A stretch of DNA of 64,000 nt, taken from positions 6,758,001 through 6,822,000 of the forward strand of contig NZ_LT607755.1 of NCBI RefSeq assembly GCF_900090275.1. The letters are read 5' to 3'. Below are positions 41,950-52,551 of the stretch, piece after piece (position 1 is the stretch's first letter; each line of letters opens with the position of its first letter). Origin of the DNA: Micromonospora zamorensis (lineage in GTDB: Bacteria > Actinomycetota > Actinomycetes > Mycobacteriales > Micromonosporaceae). The position numbers and the translations under genes are program-made. The notes beneath the pieces are model-generated. The model did no database searches, was not told where the DNA came from, and saw only the letters and a program-made list of their open reading frames with translations.

Positions 41950-42725
41950 CCCGGCACTCTCGTCACGGCGACCCCCGACTGATCCTGGTCCGGACTCGGC
42001 TGGGCAGTGACCGCCCCTGGTCTGCTGTGGAGGACCTCGCGGGCCTGTTCGGCGGCGCGGACGATGCTCTCGCTGATGAAGTCGAGGAAGCGGGCGATGT
42101 TCTCCAGGCGGGCGGCGGCCGGGGTGTGCGGACCGAGGAGGGCCACGCCCTGTCGTGCGGTCTCGACCAGCTGGTCGTTGGCTCGGGCGCTGGCGATCGT
42201 GGCCTGGTAGAAGAGCTCGTCATCGACGACGTATCTGTCACGGCGGCGTTCGTCGCGTTCGCGGCGGACCAGGCTCTGCCCCTCCAGGAAGGTGATCGCC
42301 TTGGAGATGGACGCCGGGCTGACCTGGAGGCGCCCAGCGAGCTCGGACGCGGTGAGGCTGCCCGAGTCGGTGATGAACAGGCAGGTCAACACACGGGCCG
42401 CCATCTTGCTCAGACCCGACGCCATGAGGACGGTGGTGAACGTTTCCTCGTACGCGCCCACGGCCTCGGCGTCACGGCCGTGGGGCTGGGGGACTGACTC
42501 CGTCGTGCGGGAGGAGGCCGACCTGCGTCGGTGGGCGCGGTGTTCGGTGGCGCGGTGGGCCAGGTCGGCGCGGTAGGCCAGAGGGCCGCCATTGCGCATC
42601 ACCTCGCGGGTGATCGTCGAGGTGGGACGGTCGAGTCGTCGGGCGATCTCCGCGTAGGGGAGGTCGTCGACCAGCCCCAGCGCGATCTGCTGGCGCTCCT
42701 GCTGGGTGAGTCTGCCTCCCGGCAT
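41919..42725 (-). CDS. GbsR/MarR-type regulator with extra N-terminal helix-turn-helix
   Basis: A 268-residue regulator with two DNA-binding segments. Residues 1-45 (RLTQQERQQIALGLVDDLPY, AEIARRLDRPTSTITREVMR) are an IS30/HTH_38-like helix-turn-helix. Residues about 95-200 are a MarR/GbsR-type winged helix (MASGLSKMAARVLTCLFITD, SLTASELAGRLQVSPASISK, AITFLEGQSLVRRERD). A helical tail follows. No transposase catalytic domain is present. Divergent from the DUF4097 protein; a palindrome and TTGCAAC-like repeats lie in the 237-bp gap. Confidence 0.85.
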   Translation of the reverse strand: MPGGRLTQQERQQIALGLVDDLPYAEIARRLDRPTSTITREVMRNGGPLAYRADLAHRATEHRAHRRRSASSRTTESVPQPHGRDAEAVGAYEETFTTVLMASGLSKMAARVLTCLFITDSGSLTASELAGRLQVSPASISKAITFLEGQSLVRRERDERRRDRYVVDDELFYQATIASARANDQLVETARQGVALLGPHTPAAARLENIARFLDFISESIVRAAEQAREVLHSRPGAVTAQPSPDQDQSGVAVTRVPGQSGQAASRS

Positions 42726-42920
42726 CGTGATCTCCCTGGTGATCCTTCGTGGGCGGCCCGTGGCACCTCCACCATAGCGTTCAATTCTGGTTCATTGCAA
42801 CGCGCGCGACCGGGAGACGTTGCGTTATCTTCTAGCTCGTTGCAACAACTCCGACGAGTCTAGCTGGGAAGACGCCTCTTCAACGCAACAGACCCGTTGC
42901 CGTCTTATGGAAAGCAACGT

Positions 42921-42944
42921 AGCGTTTCCGATATCAGAAACGCT
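42921..42944. promoter_or_regulatory. Palindrome between the regulator and DUF4097 genes
   Basis: AGCGTTTC-CGATATCA-GAAACGCT, with perfect 8-bp arms, 19 bp before the DUF4097 start. Probably the site of the divergent GbsR/MarR-type regulator. Upstream, TTGCAAC occurs at two more places (about 42795 and 42840) and could be accessory sites. Confidence 0.55.
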
Positions 42945-42962
42945 GTACGAGCACGGGAGAGC

Positions 42963-43631
42963 ATGATGAAGACGTTCGACACCCCCGCCCCGATCTCCGC
43001 CGTCCTGAACATCCCCGCCGGGCGCATCCAGCTCATCGCCGCGGACCGCGTCGACACGACGGTCGAGGTGCTGCCGACCGACCCCTCCAAGAGCCGCGAC
43101 ACCAGGGCCGCCGAGCAGACCACAGTCGCGTACGCCGACGGCGTCCTGCGGATCACGGCCGCGACCCCCGGCAACCCGCTCGTCGGTTCCTCCGGATCCG
43201 TGCAGGTCACCGTCCGGTTGCCTGCCGACTCCCGCGTCGACGCCAAGGCCGCCAGCGCCGAGCTGCGTGGTGTCGGGCGTCTCGGCGACGTCACCTTCGA
43301 CGGCGCGTACCGCCAGATCAAGATCGACGAGGCGGCGAGCGTGCGCCTCACCGCGATCGACGGCGACGTGGAGGTCGGCCGGCTCACCGGCCCTGCGGAG
43401 ATCAGCACCGCGAGGGGCGACATCCGGATCGCCGAAGCCGTGCACGGCACCGTCGTGCTGACCACTCAGTCCGGCGACATCTCGGTCGGCGCCGCCGCAG
43501 GCGTGTCGGCCGCGCTGGACGCCGGCACCGGCCACGGCCGGGTCAGCAACGCCCTCAGGAACGACGGCACCACCGCCCTCGACATCCGCGCCACCACCTC
43601 CCACGGCGACATCACCGCCCGCAGCCTCTGA
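42963..43631 (+). CDS. DUF4097 beta-repeat (adhesin-like) protein
   Basis: A 222-residue protein of the DUF4097 family, a right-handed beta-helix-like array: GRIQLIAADRVDTTVEVLPT, then repeating short strands such as GVGRLGDVTFDGAYRQIKID, GDVEVGRLTGPAEISTARGD and GDISVGAAAGVSAALDAGTG. No signal peptide, so it appears cytosolic. Function unknown; in related operons it accompanies regulators and drug-response genes. GGGAGAGC precedes the ATG. Followed after 37 bp by a hydrolase. Confidence 0.88.
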   Translation: MMKTFDTPAPISAVLNIPAGRIQLIAADRVDTTVEVLPTDPSKSRDTRAAEQTTVAYADGVLRITAATPGNPLVGSSGSVQVTVRLPADSRVDAKAASAELRGVGRLGDVTFDGAYRQIKIDEAASVRLTAIDGDVEVGRLTGPAEISTARGDIRIAEAVHGTVVLTTQSGDISVGAAAGVSAALDAGTGHGRVSNALRNDGTTALDIRATTSHGDITARSL

Positions 43632-43668
43632 TCCCGACCGAAACCCCGACGCGACCAGGAGTGCAGAC

Positions 43669-44499
43669 ATGCCAATGAACAACGCTTCCGCCCCGAGTTC
43701 GTCCTGGACCGGCATGGTGCCGGTCGACGACACGGCCCTGGCCGTCACCGACACCGGCGGTCCCGGGGTCCCCGTGGTCTACCTCAACGGCCAGTTCGCC
43801 ACCCAGGGATACTGGCGGCGGGTCATCGCCGAACTGGGCACCGGGTGGCGGCACATCACCTTCGACGAGCGGGCTCGCGGCAGGAAGTCGAAGCGCTCAG
43901 CGGACTATTCCTTCGAGGCGGCCGTCCGGGATGTCGATGTCGTCCTCGCCGCTCGGGGCGTGCACCGCGCGCTCGTGGTGGGCTGGTCCTACGGAGCTGT
44001 TGTCGGGGCGCACTGGGTCAGCCGCAACCCGGAGCGTGCCCTGGGCGCGGTCCTGGTCGACGGCGCGTTCCCGCACGACTGGCTCGACGAGGCCATGGCG
44101 CAACGGATCCGCAAGATGTTCCGACGGATGAACCTCTTCATGCCGCTGCTGCGCCCGACCGGCCTGACCCCTCGGATGAACGCCGACCAGATGGCCGACA
44201 GCAACATCGAACTCGGCAGGCTCTCCCGCGAGCGCGAGCTGGGCCCCGTGCTGGACACCATCACCGTGCCGGTGCGGTACGTGGTCGCCTCGGGGACGTC
44301 CCTGGGGAGCCGCGGTGACGAGCAGGAACAGATCCGCGCCAGCCTCGACGCGGTGACCGTCCGGAACCCGCACATCCGGATCGGGGCGAAGGTCGCCAGC
44401 AACCACGGTGCGATCCTCAAGAAGGACTTCCCGGCCGTCGCCGAGGCCGTACGCGAGGTCGCCGGCCTCGACCGCGGGGACGCCGAAGACCGTCGATGA
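43669..44499 (+). CDS. Alpha/beta hydrolase
   Basis: A 276-residue cytosolic hydrolase. An oxyanion-hole strand VVYLNGQFATQGYW is followed by the lid-adjacent FDERARGRKS and the nucleophile elbow VVGWSYGAVVG (Gly-Trp-Ser-Tyr-Gly, Ser about 106). Asp is likely in VLDTITVPVRYVVASGTS, and His in KVASNHGAILKKDFP. Co-directional and close to the DUF4097 gene, presumably under the same regulator. Substrate unknown. Confidence 0.88.
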   Translation: MPMNNASAPSSSWTGMVPVDDTALAVTDTGGPGVPVVYLNGQFATQGYWRRVIAELGTGWRHITFDERARGRKSKRSADYSFEAAVRDVDVVLAARGVHRALVVGWSYGAVVGAHWVSRNPERALGAVLVDGAFPHDWLDEAMAQRIRKMFRRMNLFMPLLRPTGLTPRMNADQMADSNIELGRLSRERELGPVLDTITVPVRYVVASGTSLGSRGDEQEQIRASLDAVTVRNPHIRIGAKVASNHGAILKKDFPAVAEAVREVAGLDRGDAEDRR

Positions 44500-44510
44500 G
44501 GCTCACGTGT

Positions 44511-44551
44511 TTCGCGTTGACGGGTGGCGAACCACCACCCGTCAACGCGAA
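44511..44551. terminator. Convergent terminator hairpin
   Basis: Perfect 17-bp arms TTCGCGTTGACGGGTGG / CCACCCGTCAACGCGAA with a 7-base loop between the hydrolase stop and the SepH stop; serves both strands. Confidence 0.8.
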
Positions 44552-44554
44552 GCG

Positions 44555-45634
44555 TCAGGAGGACTCGCGTGCGGCCGGGCCGCTGCCGAAGAGGACGTCG
44601 TCCCAGCTCGGCAGCCGCTTGCGCGGCTTGCCGTTGGCATCGGTGGACTCGCCGCCAGCGGCTGCCGCAGCGCCCGTCCGGCGAGGCCGCAGCACCGCCA
44701 GCGACGGCACGGCCGGCACCTCCTTGGGCGCGTCCGAGTCGTCGTCGAAGGCCGACCCTTGGCCGCCGCCGAGCAACGCGGCGGCACCCCCGCCGACCGG
44801 CCGCTGCCGGGGCGCGTCCGAGCCGGCGAGAGCAGCCGGGGTACGCGGTTCCAGACCACGGCCCGACGAGGCGCCGAGTGGGCGGTCCAATGAGGCGAGC
44901 AACGCATCGCGGCCAGCGCGGATCGGATCCCGACCGGGACGCGGGTGCTCGGACGCCGCCGGCAACCCGTGTCCACCTCGGCTCGGCTCACCGCGCGACG
45001 GACCCGGCAGGGCATGCCCGCCCCGCTCCGGTGCGGGCTCCTGACCGAGGATCGGCGTGGGCCGCTCGGCGCACAGATACTGCGCCATGTCGTCGTGCGG
45101 GGCGACCGACTGCCGGGTCTTGTCGAGATCCCAGATGGCCTGCGCGGTGGCCTTGCCGGACGGCCAGGTGGCGATGATCCGCCAGGTGCCGTCATCACGC
45201 CGGTATGCGTCCCAGGAAATCTTCTCGGTGTCGATGCCGTGCTGGCTCAGCCGACCGTTGACCACCTCGGCGAGCGGGGTGGGCTTCTCCGCTCCCTTGA
45301 GGCGGGTGCGGCGGGCATGCTGCGCGAGCATCGCCCGCTCCTGGAGAACCGGGCCGGCATAGCGCAGCACCCGGTCGACCGGCACACCGGCGATCCGGGC
45401 GACATCCTCGGCGGACTCACCGGAGCGGATGCGGGCCTGGATGTCCCGCGGGGACAGTGAGGGAATCGGATCGGCTGCGGTCGGCGCCGCCGCGAGCGGC
45501 GGCGAACCGGGCTCCGCGTGCAGCGCACCGGAGATCCGTTCGTCGATCGGCAGGGCGAGCAACCGCCCGACCTCGTCGGCGAGAACCAGAGCATGGCCGT
45601 CCTCGGAGAGGGCGACGAAGCGTACTGGGCGCAT
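44555..45634 (-). CDS. sepH: Septation protein SepH (DUF3071)
   Basis: A 359-residue actinobacterial cell-division protein that binds and promotes assembly of FtsZ. The conserved N-terminal domain starts MRPVRFVALSEDGHALVLAD and includes a helix-turn-helix-like DVARIAGVPVDRVLRYAGPV and the SQHGIDTEKISWDAYRRDDG strand set. Its C-terminal half is a disordered Pro/Arg/Gly-rich tail that closes with RKRLPSWDDVLFGSGP, the conserved FtsZ-related end motif. The ATG at 45634 was chosen as the family N-terminus; the frame extends 44 codons upstream without homology. Confidence 0.93.
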   Translation of the reverse strand: MRPVRFVALSEDGHALVLADEVGRLLALPIDERISGALHAEPGSPPLAAAPTAADPIPSLSPRDIQARIRSGESAEDVARIAGVPVDRVLRYAGPVLQERAMLAQHARRTRLKGAEKPTPLAEVVNGRLSQHGIDTEKISWDAYRRDDGTWRIIATWPSGKATAQAIWDLDKTRQSVAPHDDMAQYLCAERPTPILGQEPAPERGGHALPGPSRGEPSRGGHGLPAASEHPRPGRDPIRAGRDALLASLDRPLGASSGRGLEPRTPAALAGSDAPRQRPVGGGAAALLGGGQGSAFDDDSDAPKEVPAVPSLAVLRPRRTGAAAAAGGESTDANGKPRKRLPSWDDVLFGSGPAARESS

Positions 45635-45770
45635 AGCGTTGCCTCCGTCCCGCTTCGCTGGCCGCACGCCACGAGTCGGCCACCCAGGCGTCTCGGACCA
45701 CCGTACGCGCATCTGTCTCGGGGTGGGGGAAGCGACACCCCGCATGTCGTGACTGAGCTGCGGCAATGAT

Positions 45771-45812
45771 CACGGTCGGTGTCGGTGGAGGCCTCCACCG
45801 ACACCGACCGTG
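45771..45812. terminator. Perfect 42-bp palindrome downstream of serC
   Basis: Two 21-bp arms meet with no spacer: CACGGTCGGTGTCGGTGGAG(G) and its exact complement. It sits eight bases after the serC stop on the minus strand and 137 bp before the SepH start. Probably a terminator; it could also be a protein-binding site. Confidence 0.7.
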
Positions 45813-45819
45813 ACGAACG

Positions 45820-48260
<2,441 letters not shown>

Positions 48261-48509
48261 GTCGCTCTCCTGGATCTGGTCGGTGCGCCCGAACAGCTCA
48301 TCCGGCCCGGTCGGCCGGGCGCCTTAGGCGACCCTCAGGGATGTGTTCGCAACATCTTGCCTGCTGAGTAAGGGATACGCGACCCGCTGCGACTGTGCTG
48401 CACGCGACATCCCCGGGCGCGCAATCTCCGCTGGACTCGGTGAGACTGGGCGGTGCGTGCTGGCCAGCGCGGGAGGGCGTTGGCGGGGCCGCCGAGAAGG
48501 AGTGGGCAC

Positions 48510-49169
48510 GTGACGGGTGACACACCCGCCCCGGCTGCGATGCGTAACGAGTACGCCGCGGACCTGGGCCTGACCGAGGCTGACCTGGCCGCCGACTGGC
48601 ACACCCAGTTCGCCAGCTGGTTCGCCGACGCGGTGGCCTTCGGGCTACCCGAACCGAACGCGATGGTGGTGGGCACCGCGGACCCGGCTGGTCGGCCGAG
48701 CGGTCGGACGGTGCTGCTGAAGGGGTACGACCCCGAGGGGTTCGTCTTCTTCACCAACCACCTGTCGCGCAAGGGCGTCGAGGCGACCGCCAACCCGTAC
48801 GCCAGCCTGGTCTTTCCGTGGTTTCCCATGCAGCGTCAGGTGGTGGTCGCCGGGCGGGTCGCGCCGGTCGACCGCACGACGAGCGAGGCGTACTTCACCA
48901 GCCGGCCGCGCGGCTCCCAGCTGGGCGCCTGGGCCAGCCCGCAGTCGCAGGTGGTGTCGGGCCGGGCCGAGCTGGAGGAGAGCTACCGGGAGGTGGCCGA
49001 GCGGTTCGCCGACGAGGACGTGATCCCGACGCCGTCGCACTGGGGCGGGTTGCGGGTCCACCCCGAGTCGGTGGAGTTCTGGCAGGGTCGGGCCGGCCGG
49101 TTGCACGATCGGCTCCGCTTCCGTCGCCTCGACGAGGGCGGTTGGATCGTCGAGCGGTTGGCGCCGTGA
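48510..49169 (+). CDS. pdxH: Pyridoxamine 5'-phosphate oxidase
   Basis: A 219-residue FMN enzyme that makes pyridoxal 5'-phosphate from PNP or PMP. Signatures: MRNEYAADLGLTEADLAADW, PNAMVVGTADPAGRPSGRTV, LLKGYDPEGFVFFTNHLSRK (FMN site), and the C-terminal FWQGRAGRLHDRLRFRR. The GTG start has AAGGAG upstream. The stop overlaps the next MFS start by four bases (GTGA). A GTG site near an upstream Arg-rich stretch was rejected as a start. Confidence 0.94.
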   Translation: MTGDTPAPAAMRNEYAADLGLTEADLAADWHTQFASWFADAVAFGLPEPNAMVVGTADPAGRPSGRTVLLKGYDPEGFVFFTNHLSRKGVEATANPYASLVFPWFPMQRQVVVAGRVAPVDRTTSEAYFTSRPRGSQLGAWASPQSQVVSGRAELEESYREVAERFADEDVIPTPSHWGGLRVHPESVEFWQGRAGRLHDRLRFRRLDEGGWIVERLAP

Positions 49170-50464
49170 CAGATGTGCAGGAGGCTCGGCCGCGCGGAGC
49201 GCGCCGCTGGGCCCTCGACGTACGCCCGCTGCGCGTGCCCGCGTACCGGCGGCTCTGGCTCGGCAACACCGTGGCGATGTTCGGCTTCCAGTTCACGGCC
49301 GTCGCGGTGCCGGTGGAGATGTACGCCCTGACCAGGGACTCCCTCTGGGTCGGCTTGCTGGGCGTGGCGGCCTTCGTACCGTTGCTGGTCTTCGGGCTCT
49401 GGGGCGGCGCGGTCGCCGACGCCCGCGACCGCCGTGCGGTGCTGCTCGGCGGCTCATTGTTGCTCTGGGCATCGACCCTTGGGCTGCTGGTCCAGGCACT
49501 GCTGAACGTGGGCAGCCCGGTGCTCCTGTTGGCGCTGATGGCGTTGCAGTCGGTGGCGTTCGCGATCAGCTCGCCGGCCCGCAGTGCCATGCTGCCCCGA
49601 CTGGTCCCGGACGACCTCGTCCCAGCCGCCGCCACCCTGAACTACACGACCTTCACCGCCGCCTCGGTGGCCGGCCCGCTGGCCGCGGGCCTGATCCTCG
49701 CCGCGTCGCCGGACACCGCTGTGGTCCTGCCGATCGCGTACGGGGTGGACGCGCTGCTGTTCACCGCGATGCTCTGGGCGGCGCTGCGCCTGCCCTCGCT
49801 GCCGCCCGAGCCGAGCGCCGACGGTCAGGCCCGGCGAGCCGGCCTGGCCAGTGTCATCGACGGATTCCGCTACCTGGCCACCACACCCGTACTCCTGCTG
49901 TCCTTCGGGGTGGACCTGATCGCGATGATCCTCGCCATGCCGCGGGCGCTCTTCCCGGAGATCGCCCACGAACGGTTCGGCGGTGGTGGGTCCGTCGGCC
50001 TGCTCTACAGCGCCATCGCGATCGGCTCGATGATCGGTGGGCTGACCTCCGGCTGGATCGGCCGGCTCCGCCGGCAGGGGCTCGGCCTGGTGCTCGCGGT
50101 GGTGGGTTGGGGCCTGGCGATCGCCGCGGCCGGGTTGGCCCAGCAGCTCTGGCTGATGGTCGCGCTGCTCGCCGTTGCCGGGGCCGCCGACCTGATCAGC
50201 GCGGTGCTGCGCCAGTCGATGCTGCTGGTCTACGCACCGGACCGGATGCGCGGCCGGCTCCAGGGCGTCAACACGGTCGTGGTGGCGGGTGGCCCACGCC
50301 TGGGCGACCTCCGGGCCGGCACCATGGCCGCCGGGTTCGGCGGCGGGGTGGCCTGGGTGGCCGGCGGGCTCGCCTCGGCGGTGCTCGTGGTCGTGCTCGC
50401 GGTGGCGTTCCCGGCACTGCTGCGCTACCGGGCCACTACCGCGTCGAGCAACGACCGGGCCTGA
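49166..50464 (+). CDS. MFS_3 family transporter
   Basis: A 432-residue exporter-type MFS protein with about 12 hydrophobic segments: LRVPAYRRLWLGNTVAMFGF at the start, motif A LWGGAVADARDRRAVLLGGS, SSPARSAMLPRLVPDDLVPA (a conserved MFS_3 motif). GTG start; four-base overlap with pdxH implies co-translation. Substrate unknown. Confidence 0.88.
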   Translation: MTDVQEARPRGARRWALDVRPLRVPAYRRLWLGNTVAMFGFQFTAVAVPVEMYALTRDSLWVGLLGVAAFVPLLVFGLWGGAVADARDRRAVLLGGSLLLWASTLGLLVQALLNVGSPVLLLALMALQSVAFAISSPARSAMLPRLVPDDLVPAAATLNYTTFTAASVAGPLAAGLILAASPDTAVVLPIAYGVDALLFTAMLWAALRLPSLPPEPSADGQARRAGLASVIDGFRYLATTPVLLLSFGVDLIAMILAMPRALFPEIAHERFGGGGSVGLLYSAIAIGSMIGGLTSGWIGRLRRQGLGLVLAVVGWGLAIAAAGLAQQLWLMVALLAVAGAADLISAVLRQSMLLVYAPDRMRGRLQGVNTVVVAGGPRLGDLRAGTMAAGFGGGVAWVAGGLASAVLVVVLAVAFPALLRYRATTASSNDRA

Positions 50465-50482
50465 CCGGTTAGGGTCGCCGGC

Positions 50483-51412
50483 ATGGAAAGCCCCGATCAG
50501 CGCCCCTTCTCCGGCGCCCAGTGGACCATCTCCGCCGCCGGTCACGAGGCCGTCATCGTGGAGGTGGGCGGTGGGCTCCGGACGTACCGGCACGACGGTG
50601 TCGACCTGGTCGACGGGTACCAGACCGACGAGGTGTGCCCCGGCTGCGCCGGGCAGGTGCTGGCACCCTGGCCGAACCGGATCCGCGATGGCCGCTACGC
50701 GTTCGGGGAGCGGGCGCTCCAGCTCCCGCTGACCGAGCCGGAGCGGCACGTGGCCATCCACGGGCTGGTCAACTGGGTGCCGTGGCGTCTGCTGGAGCAG
50801 TCGGAGGCCGCGGTGACCCTCGGCTACGACCTGCCGCCGCAGCCCGGCTACCCGTGGCCGTTGCGGCTGCTCAGCCGGTGGAGCGTCAGCGCGGACGGGC
50901 TGCGCGCCGAGCACGAGGTGACCAACATCGGCGGGGAGGCCGCGCCGTTCGGCTTCTCCGTGCACCCGTACCTGCAGCTGCCGGGCGTCGCGGTCGACGA
51001 CCTGGTCATGCGGCTTCCGACCCGTACCCGGTTGTTGGTGGACGGTCGGCTGCTGCCGGTCGGCGCGACCCCGGTGGCCGGGACCGAGTACGACTGGACC
51101 AGCCCGCGCCGGATCGGCGCCGCCGAGCTGGATCTCTGCTTCGGCGAGGTGATCCGCGACGCTGACGGCGGCTCGTCGGTGAGCCTGTCCGCGCCGGACG
51201 GTTCGGCGGGGGTGAGCATCTGGGCGGACGCGGAGTTCGGCTGGTGGCAGGTGTTCACCGGGGACGCGCTCACCGGTGACCGGCACCGCCGCTCGGTGGC
51301 AATCGAGCCGATGACCTGCCCGCCGGACGCGTTCCGCTCGGGCCGGGACGTGCTCACGCTCAAGCCTGCTACGACCTGGCGGGGTGCCTGGGGCATCCGG
51401 CCCGGGGCCTGA
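50483..51412 (+). CDS. Aldose 1-epimerase family protein
   Basis: A 309-residue mutarotase-like beta-sandwich enzyme. Conserved His in RHVAIHGLVNW (about 95), the HPYLQLPG motif (about 166), and the catalytic Glu region near IEPMTCPPDAFRSG. Likely interconverts alpha and beta anomers of galactose/glucose or a phosphorylated sugar (YeaD-like). ATG is 18 bp after the MFS stop; its TGA shares one base with the next ATG. Confidence 0.9.
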   Translation: MESPDQRPFSGAQWTISAAGHEAVIVEVGGGLRTYRHDGVDLVDGYQTDEVCPGCAGQVLAPWPNRIRDGRYAFGERALQLPLTEPERHVAIHGLVNWVPWRLLEQSEAAVTLGYDLPPQPGYPWPLRLLSRWSVSADGLRAEHEVTNIGGEAAPFGFSVHPYLQLPGVAVDDLVMRLPTRTRLLVDGRLLPVGATPVAGTEYDWTSPRRIGAAELDLCFGEVIRDADGGSSVSLSAPDGSAGVSIWADAEFGWWQVFTGDALTGDRHRRSVAIEPMTCPPDAFRSGRDVLTLKPATTWRGAWGIRPGA

Positions 51413-52014
51413 TGGAGTTCGCCGAGGTCGTCCGGCGTCGGCGGATGGTGCGCAACTACGACCCGGACCGCCCCGTCCCGCCCGACGTGGTGGACCGGCT
51501 GCTCGAGCACGCGGTCCGCGCACCGTCGGCCGGGTTCGCTCAGGGCTGGGGTTTCCTGGTCTTGGAGGAGCCGGCCGACCGGGAGCGGTTCTGGGCGGCC
51601 ACCACACCGGACGGCGGTGGGCGGGAGCGCTGGCTGGCCGGGATGCGCCGGGCACCCCTGATCGTGGTGCCGCACGCCAACGAGTCGGCCTACCTGCGGC
51701 GGTACGCGGAGCCGGACAAGGGGTGGACGGACCGGTCCACCGACCGCTGGCCGGTGCCGTACTGGCACGTGGACACCGGCTTCGCGGCCCTGCTGATGTT
51801 GCTCACCGCCGTGGACGAAGGGCTGGGGGCCTGTTTCTTCGGCATTCCGCCGCAACAACTCGCCCCCTACCGCGACGCGTTCGGTGTGCCGGAGGAATAC
51901 CAGCCCGTCGGTGCCGTCACAATCGGTTACCGGGCAGCGGACCATCGGTCACCGTCGCTGCGCCGGGGGCGTCGTCCGATGGACGAGGTGGTGCGGCGCG
52001 GCCGGTGGAGTTGA
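51412..52014 (+). CDS. Nitroreductase family protein
   Basis: A 200-residue FMN-dependent NAD(P)H oxidoreductase. The N-terminal FAEVVRRRRMVRNYDPDRPV with RLLEHAVRAPSAGFAQGWGF is the family's FMN-binding opening, and the C-terminal half has LLMLLTAVDEGLGACFFGI, GVPEEYQPVGAVTIGYRA. The start codon overlaps the epimerase stop (TGATG), so it is translationally coupled. Substrate unknown. Confidence 0.9.
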   Translation: MEFAEVVRRRRMVRNYDPDRPVPPDVVDRLLEHAVRAPSAGFAQGWGFLVLEEPADRERFWAATTPDGGGRERWLAGMRRAPLIVVPHANESAYLRRYAEPDKGWTDRSTDRWPVPYWHVDTGFAALLMLLTAVDEGLGACFFGIPPQQLAPYRDAFGVPEEYQPVGAVTIGYRAADHRSPSLRRGRRPMDEVVRRGRWS

Positions 52015-52201
52015 GCACCCCGTCCCGTTTGTCCGCTTGAGGATCGGACGACCGGTAGCGAAACTGACATCAGGGAGCGAAACGCGTCGTGCGCCGGGCG
52101 GCTAGGCTGGCACGGTCATCGGTGCCGCGCCGCGCGGTGCCCGCCGCGGCCCGGCTCGGCGCCGTCGGTCGGCCCGGCCACGGGGAGGGGAGCGTGCCGT
52201 C

Positions 52202-52507
52202 GTGATCTTCAGAGCGGTCCGGGACGGGCGTCCCTATCCGGAACACAATCTGACGCTCAAGCAGTGGGCGGAGATTCCGCCCCGGCCACTGCGCCTGGAC
52301 CAGATGATCACCACCAAGCGTGAGCTGGCGCTCGACAAGCTGCTCGCCGAGGACTCCACCTTCTACGGTGACCTCTTCCCGCACGTGGTGCAGTGGAACG
52401 GTGGGCTCTACCTTGAGGACGGGCTGCACCGCGCGTTGCGGGCCGCCCTACAGCAGCGCAACCAGATCCACGCCCGGGTGCTGGTGCTCTCCGAGCCGAT
52501 CGAGTGA
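52202..52507 (+). CDS. Small ParB/sulfiredoxin-fold-like protein, unknown
   Basis: A 101-residue protein from a GTG start. The LYLEDGLHRALRAALQQRNQ stretch resembles the DGxHRxxAA motif of ParB-N/sulfiredoxin-like folds, and LRLDQMITTKRELALDKLLA precedes it. No partner parA gene or toxin is next to it, and no helix-turn-helix is evident. Function unknown; similar short proteins occur widely in actinobacteria. It lies between nitroreductase (187-bp gap, nothing else seen) and acyl-CoA dehydrogenase. Confidence 0.7.
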   Translation: MIFRAVRDGRPYPEHNLTLKQWAEIPPRPLRLDQMITTKRELALDKLLAEDSTFYGDLFPHVVQWNGGLYLEDGLHRALRAALQQRNQIHARVLVLSEPIE

Positions 52508-52551
52508 CGAGCCCTTCTGTCGCTCGCTGAACCTTCGTTAGGGTGGCGTCC

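Noticed and set aside
41919..42725. IS30-type transposase
   Set aside because: Only the small N-terminal helix-turn-helix looks IS30-like; there is no DDE catalytic domain and no terminal inverted repeats flank it.
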